A DNA stretch of 38,024 bases from Petrocella sp. FN5 (lineage in GTDB: Bacteria; Bacillota; Clostridia; Lachnospirales; Vallitaleaceae). The stretch covers positions 1 to 38,024 of the forward strand of contig NZ_JARGDP010000029.1 in the NCBI RefSeq assembly GCF_029210395.1. The letters are read 5' to 3'. Shown here piece after piece: positions 1-10,162 of the stretch. Within the stretch, counting starts at the first letter, position 1. Each line of letters opens with the position of its first letter. Position numbers and translations under genes: made by a program. The notes beneath the pieces are model-generated. The model made no database searches, was not told the origin of the DNA, and was given only the letters and a program-made list of their open reading frames with translations.

Positions 1-17
1 TGGTTAAGGGTCAGAAC
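1..17. repeat. Possible end of a dispersed palindromic repeat
   Basis: The first bases of the window, tggttaagggtcagaac, resemble the left end of the palindromic repeat found intact at 7678, 21498 and 21826 (consensus ggttaaagggtcaaaac). Only one arm is visible because the window begins here, so this may be chance similarity. Confidence 0.3.
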
Positions 18-51
18 TAAAACTCATCTACAAATTGATTCGGAGGTAATT

Positions 52-3024
52 ATGAATAGAAAAAGATGGATCATCTTATTAGGTTTAATATATGTGATAC
101 AATCCTCATGGACCAGTATGGCAGTAACAGATCGAGATATTCTATCAGATCCCGTTGCCAATGTGTATACAGCTAATATCCTTGGTCAAACCATATCCGA
201 TACCCTAAGTTTTACGGATGTGCCTAACAATCATTGGGCAAAAGATCCAATCACAAGATTAGGTGCACTATCGATTGTAAAAGGTTATAATGAAAACAAC
301 GCAATGCGTTATAGACCAAACGGGAATGTGTCAAAGCAAGAAGCCTTGGCCTTTTTACTAAGAGTCGTCGGACTTGAAGCAACGGCCAATCAAGCAGCCG
401 AAAACCTTGAAGTCGGTGAAGGTGAGGGCCTGCTTAGCATCTGGTCAAAAGGCTACTTGCAAGTGGCAGCCAATAATGGTTTAATTACTCAATTAGACTT
501 AGGAGATGGACTAATACTCGACCAAGAAGCCTTAGATCCTGAGTTTAATTTTATTCGCGCGCAAAATGTCACTAGAGAACAAGTGGCTATGTGGTTGGTA
601 CAAGCGATTAATATTGGAAATCCAGGTCGTATTGAACCTATTTATGTTAATAACAAGATCTTTACACTGAGTGACTGGCAAAGCATTGACTTAGCCTTTG
701 TGCCCTATGTCGAAGCGGTCATGCAGGCAGGTATAATGGTCGGAGACGCCAATAGATTTAGGCCAAAAGGAAGCTTGACAAGAGCGGAAATGGCACAAAT
801 TATTGCAAATATTGATGATATTCTTTATGAGACCCTTGATAAGACAGTAAAAGCCGGTATTGTTGGTAGCATTAGCGATGCCGGTGTAATCGGCTCTATA
901 AATAATGAGAGCAAAAGAACCATATTAATTCGTAACGATGAAGGCTTAGTCGACCAAGTGGATTTAATCGTTACATCCAATGAGCAAAACAAAATATCAA
1001 GATTAGATGTACCCGTACTTGGCCCAAGTGGCGTAAGAGGACTGTCTTCATTAAGAGAAGGGCAGAGCATTGTTTATATCGTTGACAACACAACACTTGA
1101 AATGGAATATGTCGTTGTTAAAGGCGATACAACGACCACGCAAGTAAAAGGCATTCTACAACCACTGACAGATATTGATAATGGCAATCTCACCATAAAA
1201 AACACAACAGGTGTACCAATTACTTATAAGTTATCTGTTGGCCTTTATAACCTTGAAGAAAGACAGATCAAAATCGGCGAGTATTATAGGGCTATTGAGA
1301 ACGCACCTGTATCGGAGACCATTACTCTAACAGTTCAAAATAATCTAGTAACCAAAATCGATCAAGAAGGTGCAACACCCCTTTCAGCAGAAGTCAGCGG
1401 TATTGTAAAAGAAATCAATACACAATTCAATTTTATTACCATCGAAAAATGGGATGGTGGAGAACTAACCAAGTACTTCAACAGGAATCAAGTTCGTGTT
1501 GAAAAGCAGAACTATTATGATATAGAAGATGAAATCGGATATATTGATGAGATTTTTCCGGATTATAGATTTGATGAGAGAGATACTGGGATTGAAGCCA
1601 TTGAAGTAGGTGATATTGTTCATCTCTTAATGAGCAGCAATGGTCAGTATATTGAAGCAATCAGTGCCAAAACCAATTACAATGTTAAGTTTGGTGAGAT
1701 TGTATCTTTGGTGTCTTATGGTGCAGGTGGTGTTAGTATTCGAGTAAACTATGGTGATGGCTCCATAGGTTCATTAAATGTGGATGGATTTGTGCCTGTG
1801 TTGCAATCAACTAGAAATATCGGTGCAGGTAACCTCAAAGTTGGGCAAATGATAAAAATCCTAATGAATCAAGGTGTTCTTGCCCCTGGTACAGTCGTTG
1901 AGACTGTAAAACAGATAGATGTAGACCCTTATGGCAACATCTATGCCAGAATTTATAAAGGTGATCTTGGCTATATGAATATGGCAACAGGCACCTTAAG
2001 TCTATTAAACAGTTATCATTTGACTAAAACTGGCTGGAGTGGCTATAATCCAATGACAGATTTAGAAATGTCAGGAGCAGGTGTTGAGATTTTCCATAAT
2101 GGCAGTCAGATTAGTTTAAGCTATGCGGATCGGTTCCTACGAACAGATACAATGAAAGCTTATGTTGTAACAGAAAAACACTATGATCGTGAAAGAATCA
2201 AAAAAATTGTATTTGAAGACGGTCGAGATGATGTTCTGGCCTCAACCAATGTGAGTTATTCTAATGGCTATGATGCCATAAGACTTATAAGCTCTGTAGG
2301 CGATATAGGAATCAATCCGGGAACGATTGTACTTAAGAACAATCACATTGTATCTACAGGCAGCATCCTGTCACCGGATTATGCTCAAGTTGTATTAGCC
2401 GGTCAAGGCAGGGCTGTTATTGTCAATGTCTTACCTGAGCCTAATAATGACGCCATATCTGTTTTTAGAGGGCGTATTAGCAATATAGAAACCAACCGTG
2501 AGGTGAAAGTTGAATCTCAAGCGATATTAAAAGATATGACTTGGATCTATTCACCAATACAAAGAGAGTTCACTTTATCCTACGATACGGTTATTATGGA
2601 CGAATCCGGCAATATCCCCCTTAGCGACTTTATCGATTATTCGGAATTATCAAAAGTAGATGAGGTATATACCATAATTGCAGAAGGCACGAAAGCTACC
2701 CATTTGATTAAGAATCCTTATGCAACGGAAGGCGTTGTAGGGGAGATATACAGCATAAACAATGATAATATAATAGGTATAAAAGATGCGTTGGTCTACG
2801 ACAGTACGACAAAACTATGGACAGAGTTGAGCATTAGGAACAATTATGCTTCACTAGAAATCGTGACAGAATCCGTCATAATCAAGAACAATAAAGTTGT
2901 TGGTATGGAAGATTTGGAACTTGGGGATAGAGTTAGAGCCATGGTTACTGTGGACTTAAGTGAGCAGTTGAAACTAACAGATAACCGTCAAGCAACAGGT
3001 TACATCCTGTTTGTAGAAGATTAG
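52..3024 (+). CDS. SLH-domain cell-surface protein with repeated beta modules
   Basis: This 990-residue exported protein probably binds the cell wall non-covalently through SLH domains. The N-terminus has a signal peptide (basic MNRKRW, then a hydrophobic stretch, probable cleavage after residue 24). Three SLH-like segments follow at about residues 56-110, 125-165 and 205-260; the third has the typical end FRPKGSLTRAEMAQII. The remaining 700 residues are predicted beta-rich and contain about six spaced segments of the form G-x-I-x-x-I (near residues 268, 365, 448, 547, 805 and 894), suggesting a tandem module. The ATG is preceded by a good ribosome binding site, ggaggtaat (42-50). It lies 14 bp before another SLH gene and is probably the first gene of a three-gene envelope operon. 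The ligand or structural role of the C-terminal region is unknown. Confidence 0.85.
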   Translation: MNRKRWIILLGLIYVIQSSWTSMAVTDRDILSDPVANVYTANILGQTISDTLSFTDVPNNHWAKDPITRLGALSIVKGYNENNAMRYRPNGNVSKQEALAFLLRVVGLEATANQAAENLEVGEGEGLLSIWSKGYLQVAANNGLITQLDLGDGLILDQEALDPEFNFIRAQNVTREQVAMWLVQAINIGNPGRIEPIYVNNKIFTLSDWQSIDLAFVPYVEAVMQAGIMVGDANRFRPKGSLTRAEMAQIIANIDDILYETLDKTVKAGIVGSISDAGVIGSINNESKRTILIRNDEGLVDQVDLIVTSNEQNKISRLDVPVLGPSGVRGLSSLREGQSIVYIVDNTTLEMEYVVVKGDTTTTQVKGILQPLTDIDNGNLTIKNTTGVPITYKLSVGLYNLEERQIKIGEYYRAIENAPVSETITLTVQNNLVTKIDQEGATPLSAEVSGIVKEINTQFNFITIEKWDGGELTKYFNRNQVRVEKQNYYDIEDEIGYIDEIFPDYRFDERDTGIEAIEVGDIVHLLMSSNGQYIEAISAKTNYNVKFGEIVSLVSYGAGGVSIRVNYGDGSIGSLNVDGFVPVLQSTRNIGAGNLKVGQMIKILMNQGVLAPGTVVETVKQIDVDPYGNIYARIYKGDLGYMNMATGTLSLLNSYHLTKTGWSGYNPMTDLEMSGAGVEIFHNGSQISLSYADRFLRTDTMKAYVVTEKHYDRERIKKIVFEDGRDDVLASTNVSYSNGYDAIRLISSVGDIGINPGTIVLKNNHIVSTGSILSPDYAQVVLAGQGRAVIVNVLPEPNNDAISVFRGRISNIETNREVKVESQAILKDMTWIYSPIQREFTLSYDTVIMDESGNIPLSDFIDYSELSKVDEVYTIIAEGTKATHLIKNPYATEGVVGEIYSINNDNIIGIKDALVYDSTTKLWTELSIRNNYASLEIVTESVIIKNNKVVGMEDLELGDRVRAMVTVDLSEQLKLTDNRQATGYILFVED

Positions 3025-3038
3025 AGAGGAAGATGGTC

Positions 3039-4529
3039 ATGAGAAGACTTATAATATTCGGCATAATGATGACGCTTCTTCTAAGCCAAAGCGTATATGG
3101 TAAAGAAGGTGATATGGGGCATATGGGTGGGATATCAGAAGGCAGCAACCTTCCAAAAACCATTGAGAGATATGTTACCATACCCACCAATAAAACCAGA
3201 ACCTATCAATACAAGGAAGTGGTATTTTTATCCGGTGTACCGACAGAATTTAATGGTACTATAACGGTGAATAATGATGATAGCGTAACAAAGACAAAAA
3301 CTGAAGGCAGTTACAAAGAAACTTATACAGTGACAGCAACAAGTGTAGAGGGTGAAGGTGAGCTTAATAGAACATTAGCTTTTACCACCTACTACAAGGT
3401 AAATAATAATATGGACTTCAAGAACCAGATTATTACCAACTCAGTCTTAACAGGTTGGGTTGAAGAAGTTACGGTAGGTGATATGACATATACACTTGAT
3501 AGAGTGGGATCATCTTATTCTAAGGCAGGTGTTAAGGATCTGACACCTGGTGTTGCTTATTTTAGCACTTCCATTTCATATGTAGCTAAATTCCTAGATG
3601 GTGATGGCAATCCCGTGACCTTAACAAGTAACGGTAGCAACTATGGTTATGATCAACCATGGTCAAAAATAGAGACCCAAGAAAGAAATATTGGCATTTC
3701 AAAGGGTGAAGGTAACTCAGGTAATATGCAAGTGAGAGTCCAAACGGTTCATGAAGCCAAAAAGACAATTTATTATGATGCGACGGAACCCTTTGCCATT
3801 AGTTTTGGAGGCACTTATAATCAACGTATGGAAAGCGAAAGTAATTTGACCTATGAAGTACTTTCTTATCACAGCAATCTGACCAACAGTCAGAAATATG
3901 GCCGTATTTCAATTAAAATGGCCAATCAGATTGAAAAACTACCGATTCCCGGTAACCTGGACTTTTTACAAGGACACTGGGCAGAGGCTGATTTTAAAAA
4001 GCTCTACAGCATGGAGGTATTCACAGAAGTACCTCATAGTGGCATGCAATATGAAGCAATGAGCAGAGGGGCTTATATTAAGGCGCTTTGTCTTGCTATG
4101 AATATTGATATTTCCAAGTACACCACACGTCCAAAGACAGTCATCTTTGGTGACGTTCCTGTAACGCATCCCTATTATCCTTATATAATGGCGGCATATG
4201 ACCAGAAACTCATCAAAGGAACTGGTGAGAACTTTGATGTGGATCGCCCAATTAATAGAGAAGAAGCTTTTGTGGTATATGTGCGCGTTATAGGCTTGGA
4301 GCGTCTTGGCGTAACCCAATCGCCGCTGACCCCATTTGTTGACGATGCGACTATCTCATCATGGGCCAAGAAGGAGATTATGGCCGGATATAAGCTTGGG
4401 ATTATTAAAGGAGATGAGCTTGGAAGGGTCAAGCCAAAGCAATGGATATCCAAGTCGGAAGCGGCGGCAATTATCAATAGGCTAATCGACTACTTAAGAT
4501 CAGATATTGGAGAAGATTACCGTAAATAA
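3039..4529 (+). CDS. Secreted protein with C-terminal SLH domains
   Basis: This 496-residue exported protein has its SLH domains at the C-terminus, the opposite order to its upstream neighbour. An upstream in-frame ATG at 3033 exists, but the ribosome binding site agagagga (3023-3030) is only 2 bases from it and 8 bases from 3039, so 3039 is preferred. A signal peptide (MRRLIIFGIMMTLLLSQSVYG) is followed by a roughly 290-residue region of unknown fold, rich in Thr, Ser and Asn and probably beta-structured. Three SLH segments follow at about residues 310-365, 370-420 and 430-490 (motifs GHWAEADFKKLY, FDVDRPINREEAFVVYVRVIG, ISKSEAAAIINRLIDYL). It sits 14 bp after the first SLH gene and 21 bp before an S41 protease gene, so all three are likely co-transcribed. 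The function of the N-terminal region is not recognised. Confidence 0.85.
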   Translation: MRRLIIFGIMMTLLLSQSVYGKEGDMGHMGGISEGSNLPKTIERYVTIPTNKTRTYQYKEVVFLSGVPTEFNGTITVNNDDSVTKTKTEGSYKETYTVTATSVEGEGELNRTLAFTTYYKVNNNMDFKNQIITNSVLTGWVEEVTVGDMTYTLDRVGSSYSKAGVKDLTPGVAYFSTSISYVAKFLDGDGNPVTLTSNGSNYGYDQPWSKIETQERNIGISKGEGNSGNMQVRVQTVHEAKKTIYYDATEPFAISFGGTYNQRMESESNLTYEVLSYHSNLTNSQKYGRISIKMANQIEKLPIPGNLDFLQGHWAEADFKKLYSMEVFTEVPHSGMQYEAMSRGAYIKALCLAMNIDISKYTTRPKTVIFGDVPVTHPYYPYIMAAYDQKLIKGTGENFDVDRPINREEAFVVYVRVIGLERLGVTQSPLTPFVDDATISSWAKKEIMAGYKLGIIKGDELGRVKPKQWISKSEAAAIINRLIDYLRSDIGEDYRK

Positions 4530-4550
4530 GCAAATTTAAGGAGAACAATT

Positions 4551-5936
4551 ATGAAACTTTGGTTAAAAAAAGCTACTGTATTTTTATTGGTTATGGCTAT
4601 ATCGTTGTCACCGGTTTACGGTGCAGAGCAAGGCGATACCTATGGAGGTCAACTTGAAAGCGTTATGCAGATGATTCTAAGTAATCATATCAATGCTGAT
4701 GCATTAACCCCGGAGATGTTATTTGAAGCAGCTATGAATGGCGTTTTTGATATATTGGATCCCTACTCCATGTATATTGGCGCACGTAACGCAGAGTCTT
4801 TCACAGATACCCTTAATAACTCTTATGTGGGTATTGGTGTTTCCTTGATTCAAGAAGGTGACTATGTCGTCATAGAACGCGTCTTTTTAGATGGACCGGC
4901 ATATAAGGGTGGTCTTAAGGTTCATGATAAGATTATCAGTGCTCAAGGGACTTCTTTGATTGGGAAAACCCCTGCAGAAGCGGCCGCCATTATTATCGGA
5001 GAAGAAGGTACTAAAGTTACGCTTAGAATTAACAGGCAAGGCTATGAATTTGATATGACTTTAGTCCGAGGTAGAGTTACCATCAATGCCATAGACCAAG
5101 TCGATTTATCAGAATTATACCCGGATCTACCCCAAACAGTTATTGATCAAATCGGGTTCCTGAAGATTTCCAGTTTCACTAGAAACGTCGATGAAGAATT
5201 AGAACCAATTTTGGATGCTTATAAATCTCAAGGTAAAAAATATTTATTATTAGATATGAGAGATAATGGAGGTGGCTATGTGGATTCGGCAGTTAATGTG
5301 TCGAACTTGTTGGTGCCAGAAGGTCCTGTACTAAGGTTTGTTAATAATATAGGGAGAGAAATAGTCTATTACTCAGAGCTAAAAGATCCTAGTTTTGAGA
5401 TTGTTGCACTTGTAAACCGTAACAGTGCATCTGCTACGGAATTTGTAGCGGCCGCCATTAGTGAATCAGGTATAGGAAGTCTTGTTGGTGAAACCACGTA
5501 TGGAAAAGGTTTGGCTCAATATCTGTATACCTTAGATGATGGTGCTGTTGTTAAGTTAACTCAAGAAACTTTTTATTCCAGAGCCAATAATCCAATTAAT
5601 GAGATTGGGGTAACACCAGAGGTTCTTGTCGAGTATCCAAAGTATCTAACAAAGACAAGTAAATTTTATCCACATGATAAAAATGCTGAGATCTTAGAAG
5701 TAGAAAGAATACTTGCATTTTTAGATTATGAAGTTGGTACACCGGATGACTTCTATGATAACAAGACATTTGAGGCCATCAAACAATTTCAAAGCGACCA
5801 AAAGGTTTATGCCTACGGCATCTGTGATTACCTAACACAAGACCTATTGAATAAAGCTTTTATGGAAAAGAAAAGTGAGAAAGACTTACAACTGGATAAA
5901 GCTGTAGAAACATTGATGGTACAAATGGGATTGTAG
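4551..5936 (+). CDS. S41-family C-terminal processing protease with PDZ and peptidoglycan-binding domains
   Basis: This 461-residue exported serine protease belongs to the CtpA/CtpB (tail-specific) family. Order of parts: signal peptide (residues 1-24), helical N-terminal region, PDZ domain (about 92-165, with VGIGVSL and GPAYKGGLKVHDKI), S41 catalytic core (about 195-355), and a C-terminal peptidoglycan-binding-1-like domain (about 385-440, FEAIKQFQ). The catalytic pair is visible: Ser294 in NSASATEF and Lys319 in TYGKGLAQ, 25 residues apart as in the family. The substrate-cradle motif LLDMRDNGGGYV is also present. It follows two SLH genes and precedes pyrG. A role in trimming exported or surface proteins is inferred from the family and its neighbours; the substrate is unknown. 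The ribosome binding site aaggagaac lies just upstream. Confidence 0.93.
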   Translation: MKLWLKKATVFLLVMAISLSPVYGAEQGDTYGGQLESVMQMILSNHINADALTPEMLFEAAMNGVFDILDPYSMYIGARNAESFTDTLNNSYVGIGVSLIQEGDYVVIERVFLDGPAYKGGLKVHDKIISAQGTSLIGKTPAEAAAIIIGEEGTKVTLRINRQGYEFDMTLVRGRVTINAIDQVDLSELYPDLPQTVIDQIGFLKISSFTRNVDEELEPILDAYKSQGKKYLLLDMRDNGGGYVDSAVNVSNLLVPEGPVLRFVNNIGREIVYYSELKDPSFEIVALVNRNSASATEFVAAAISESGIGSLVGETTYGKGLAQYLYTLDDGAVVKLTQETFYSRANNPINEIGVTPEVLVEYPKYLTKTSKFYPHDKNAEILEVERILAFLDYEVGTPDDFYDNKTFEAIKQFQSDQKVYAYGICDYLTQDLLNKAFMEKKSEKDLQLDKAVETLMVQMGL

Positions 5937-5954
5937 AAGAATATTAAAATCTTC

Positions 5955-5983
5955 TTGACTTCTATGTGGGCAAGTACTAAAAT
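5955..5983 (+). promoter_or_regulatory. Probable promoter of pyrG
   Basis: TTGACT (5955-5960) and TAAAAT (5978-5983) are separated by 17 bases, a good sigma-A-type match, leaving a leader of about 60 bases before pyrG. I did not see the leader G-run plus attenuator hairpin used by pyrG of Bacillus subtilis. Read-through from the protease gene is also possible. Confidence 0.5.
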
Positions 5984-6045
5984 ATAGAAGTTGTTTTGAA
6001 ATAGAATGGGCACAGATTAATTTGAAGCAAAAGTCAAAGAGGTGA

Positions 6046-7656
<1,611 letters not shown>

Positions 7657-7677
7657 TTATGGAACTTATAAATACAA

Positions 7678-7716
7678 TGGTTAAAGGGTCAAGGCATAGT
7701 TTTGACCCTTTAACCA
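7678..7716. repeat. Perfect 15-bp inverted repeat, short copy of the dispersed palindromic family
   Basis: The left arm tggttaaagggtcaa (7678-7692) and right arm ttgaccctttaacca (7702-7716) are perfect complements around a 9-base loop. The arms match the ends of the longer repeats at 8585, 21498 and 21826. There is no T-tract directly after it, so it is more likely a repeat copy than the main terminator, though as RNA it could form a stable hairpin at the 3' end of pyrG. Confidence 0.8.
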
Positions 7717-7719
7717 TAT

Positions 7720-7767
7720 AATAACAAAAAGCCTTTCATCAAAAATTGATGAAAGGCTTTTGTTATT
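7720..7767. terminator. Bidirectional terminator between pyrG and the ECF S-component gene
   Basis: The arm aataacaaaaagcctttcat (7720-7739, extending to 7742) pairs with the arm at 7746-7767 (gatgaaaggcttttgttatt), giving a stem of about 20 bp with one bulge and a tiny loop. The stem is flanked by A-rich and T-rich sides, so it can terminate transcription from both convergent genes. Confidence 0.85.
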
Positions 7768-7792
7768 ATGTGTAAGAAAGTTGAGTAGTAAA

Positions 7793-8557
7793 TCAGGCTT
7801 GCTCTTTTGACAATTGGAATCTAAGTGTAATAGGAAGCATCAAAGTGGCCAGGGTAAGTCCAAAAGCAAATTGCACCATATTAGCAGGAATGCTAAATAC
7901 CGGTATAATCCAGTTGCCATACATAATACCATAAGTACCGTAATAAAGAATAACCATAACAGAACCGGCAACGATAAAGGCACTTAATTTGTTGAAGTAA
8001 ATAGCGATGGAAGGCCTAAAACGGCTTATACCAAAAACAATAAACAAAGCCATAGGTAATAGTAAGGCAATAGCTAGTATGATGTTTTGTGTTGATAAGA
8101 CAGTGGAGATGAGCTCAGTTTCACTGGCGATCACTTCTTCAGCAATGAGGTCTTGCGTCGCATCTAAAATACGGTTTGAAGCAATCAAGCCTCGCACTAA
8201 AAAACCGAAACCTAGCCATAAGAAACTGTAGAAAGCAGTTATAAAACCGGTTTTCTTAAAATTGCCTAGATCCTCAAAGATGTAACCGATTATGTAAGCC
8301 ATTAAAGCTTTAATAATAAAAGTGGGAAGAGCCCAAGAAGCATAGCCCAAATAAATATCAGCCAAAGCAGATCCGATGCCGGCAGCCAAAGCGCCATTTT
8401 TTTTACCAAGAACGACACCACAGCTAAGCACGAGAGCATCACCGATGTGGATATAACCACCTGTAAAAGGTGAAGGGAAGCTCAGTATACTGGTACTGAT
8501 AAAGGTTAATGCAGCCATTAGACCAGAGTAGGTCAAGGTTTTCGTTGTGTTTTTCAT
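7793..8557 (-). CDS. ECF transporter substrate-binding (S) component, possibly for vitamin B6
   Basis: This integral membrane protein of about 254 residues has roughly seven or eight hydrophobic segments. The region GGYIHIGDALVLSCGVVLG, followed by GALAAGIGSALADIYLGY, is typical of PF07155-type energy-coupling-factor S components, which capture a vitamin or related small molecule and share an EcfA/A'/T energising module (not in this window). It is longer than the usual 170-200 residues because of an insertion around residues 115-165. The start is taken at 8557: an in-frame ATG at 8566 would sit directly on the tagga ribosome-binding sequence. The gene is divergent from a MocR-type regulator. 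Such regulators often control vitamin B6 genes, so a pyridoxine-type substrate is a reasonable inference but is unproven. Confidence 0.85.
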   Translation of the reverse strand: MKNTTKTLTYSGLMAALTFISTSILSFPSPFTGGYIHIGDALVLSCGVVLGKKNGALAAGIGSALADIYLGYASWALPTFIIKALMAYIIGYIFEDLGNFKKTGFITAFYSFLWLGFGFLVRGLIASNRILDATQDLIAEEVIASETELISTVLSTQNIILAIALLLPMALFIVFGISRFRPSIAIYFNKLSAFIVAGSVMVILYYGTYGIMYGNWIIPVFSIPANMVQFAFGLTLATLMLPITLRFQLSKEQA

Positions 8558-8582
8558 AATAATCATCCTAACTTGTTTTATT

Positions 8583-8640
8583 ATGTCAAAACCATATAGC
8601 TGTACTTATGTACTTTAGCGAAACTTAGTTTTGACACTTG
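8583..8640. repeat. Copy of the dispersed palindromic repeat
   Basis: The arms gtcaaaac (8585-8592) and gttttgac (8628-8635) are perfect complements about 35 bases apart. The inner flanks also match other copies: gtcaaaaccatatagctg resembles gtcaaaactatatagttg at 21834, and the stretch before the right arm (tttagcgaaacttag) resembles attagtgaaacgtag at 21585. It fills much of the divergent intergenic region and supplies the -35 box of the regulator promoter. Confidence 0.75.
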
Positions 8641-8659
8641 AATAAACTTATATTATAAT
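8631..8659 (+). promoter_or_regulatory. Consensus promoter of the MocR-type gene
   Basis: TTGACA (8631-8636) and TATAAT (8654-8659) are separated by exactly 17 bases, a perfect sigma-A consensus. The -35 box lies in the right arm of the palindromic repeat. The downstream stretch gacctgttataaagtgccag (8667-8686) lies where an autoregulatory operator would be expected, but I cannot confirm that it is one. Confidence 0.8.
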
Positions 8660-8713
8660 GAATTTGACCTGTTATAAAGTGCCAGTTTTAATTATATTAA
8701 GGGGGACAGATGA

Positions 8714-10162
8714 ATGTTGCTCACACCTGAAATCAATTATGAGTTAAAAAAACCTATCTATATGCAGATTCATGATTATCTTGTTAAAGAGATGGTAGAA
8801 GGAAGATTGATAAGAAACGACAAGTTGCCTTCAGTAAGGGTTTTTTCAGACCACTTAGGTATAAGCCGCAATAGTGTTGAGAATGCCTTCAATCAACTCT
8901 TAGCTGAAGGCTATATTCTAAGTGTACCAAGAAAAGGGTACTATGTTGCAGAAATCGAAGATATCAAAGGGAAAAAAATGCAAAGCATTGAAGAAGTTTC
9001 TCAAGATACGAAGCAACAATATGTCTATGATTTTAAAAGTGAATACGTTGCAAAGGACAGTTTTGATTATAAGCTCTGGAAGAAACATCTTAACTATGTG
9101 ATGAACTATGATGTTGATGTATTGTATGAGCATGGGGATCCAAGAGGAGAGCGTGTTTTGCGTGCAGCGATTGCTAAACATTTTTATAGAACAAGAGGGG
9201 TTGTGGCACGAACGGATAGTATTGTTATTGGTGGTGGCATTACCCCCTTATTAACCATTTTAGGCAAACTTTTTGATAACTTAGAACTGGATGATATTGG
9301 CATGGAAGATCCTGGATTTAATAAGGCCAAGCATGTTTTTGATTATAGTCATTTGAAAACCATACCGATTGAGGTCAATGAGAAAGGTATTGATATTTCC
9401 TTGCTTTATCAAGAAGGGGTTAGGTTATGCTATGTCAGTCCGTCACATCAATTTCCAACCGGAACCATTATGCCGGTGGACAATCGGCTGAAATTATTGA
9501 ACTGGGCAGAAAAAGTAGATGGTTATATCATTGAAGATGATTATAATGCAGAACTTAGATTCGAGGGTCAACCTATACCCGCAATGCAAAGTTTGGATGA
9601 GGGGGACCGTGTCATCTATCTTGGTTCTTTTTCCACTGTATTGGCGCCAGGTATTCGCATCAGCTTTATGGTATTACCAAGGGTATTAAATCAATATTAC
9701 ACAAAGAACATTGAATATTTTTCTCAGACAGCCTCTAAGTTGGAACAGTTGGCGTTGTCAAAGCTCATTGAGTCAGGAGATTTTGATCGACATGTTAGAA
9801 AAATAAGAAATTATTATGCAAAGAAACAAGGGAATGTGTTAAAATATATAAAAGTACATTTACCAAAAAATGTTATTCCGAAGCATGGAAAAGCTGGTCT
9901 TCAGATTATGCTAAGACTGCCCGATGGGTGGGATGAATCTGACGTGGTATTAGCTTGTGAAAGGGAAGGTATAGGTATTAGTGGTTTGGGTGTTTATAGA
10001 AGTATTAAGAAGAAGCCATCAAAACCTTACCTTATTTTAGGCTATCGAGGCATTGATGAGAGAAGGATGGAAGATGGCATCAAGGAACTGGGAAAGGTAT
10101 TGATGATGTATAAGGAGACTTATGATGAAAAAAGCCTTATTGGTAAACGATTCCTTATTTGA
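8714..10162 (+). CDS. MocR-family (GntR plus aminotransferase-like) transcriptional regulator lacking the PLP lysine
   Basis: This 482-residue protein has an N-terminal GntR winged helix (about 10-80, PSVRVFSDHLGISRNSVENA) joined to a fold-type I aminotransferase-like domain (about 105-465). Family members sense pyridoxal phosphate, often with an amino acid, and control B6, GABA or transport genes. Family motifs are visible: YVSPSHQFPTGTIMP, and EDDYNAELRF with Asp275/Asp276 at the position that contacts the PLP pyridine nitrogen. The segment that normally reads S-F-S-K is GSFSTVLAPGIRISF, so the Schiff-base lysine is Thr308 (ACT codon). A ggggga ribosome binding site precedes the ATG. The neighbouring divergent ECF S component is the likely target. 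The last 38 bases overlap the next gene. Covalent PLP binding is not expected; non-covalent binding or another ligand remains possible. Confidence 0.9.
   Translation: MLLTPEINYELKKPIYMQIHDYLVKEMVEGRLIRNDKLPSVRVFSDHLGISRNSVENAFNQLLAEGYILSVPRKGYYVAEIEDIKGKKMQSIEEVSQDTKQQYVYDFKSEYVAKDSFDYKLWKKHLNYVMNYDVDVLYEHGDPRGERVLRAAIAKHFYRTRGVVARTDSIVIGGGITPLLTILGKLFDNLELDDIGMEDPGFNKAKHVFDYSHLKTIPIEVNEKGIDISLLYQEGVRLCYVSPSHQFPTGTIMPVDNRLKLLNWAEKVDGYIIEDDYNAELRFEGQPIPAMQSLDEGDRVIYLGSFSTVLAPGIRISFMVLPRVLNQYYTKNIEYFSQTASKLEQLALSKLIESGDFDRHVRKIRNYYAKKQGNVLKYIKVHLPKNVIPKHGKAGLQIMLRLPDGWDESDVVLACEREGIGISGLGVYRSIKKKPSKPYLILGYRGIDERRMEDGIKELGKVLMMYKETYDEKSLIGKRFLI

Noticed and set aside
8007-8231. 74-codon plus-strand frame in the ECF gene
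   Set aside because: It is the reverse strand of a clear membrane protein and its translation has no recognisable feature.
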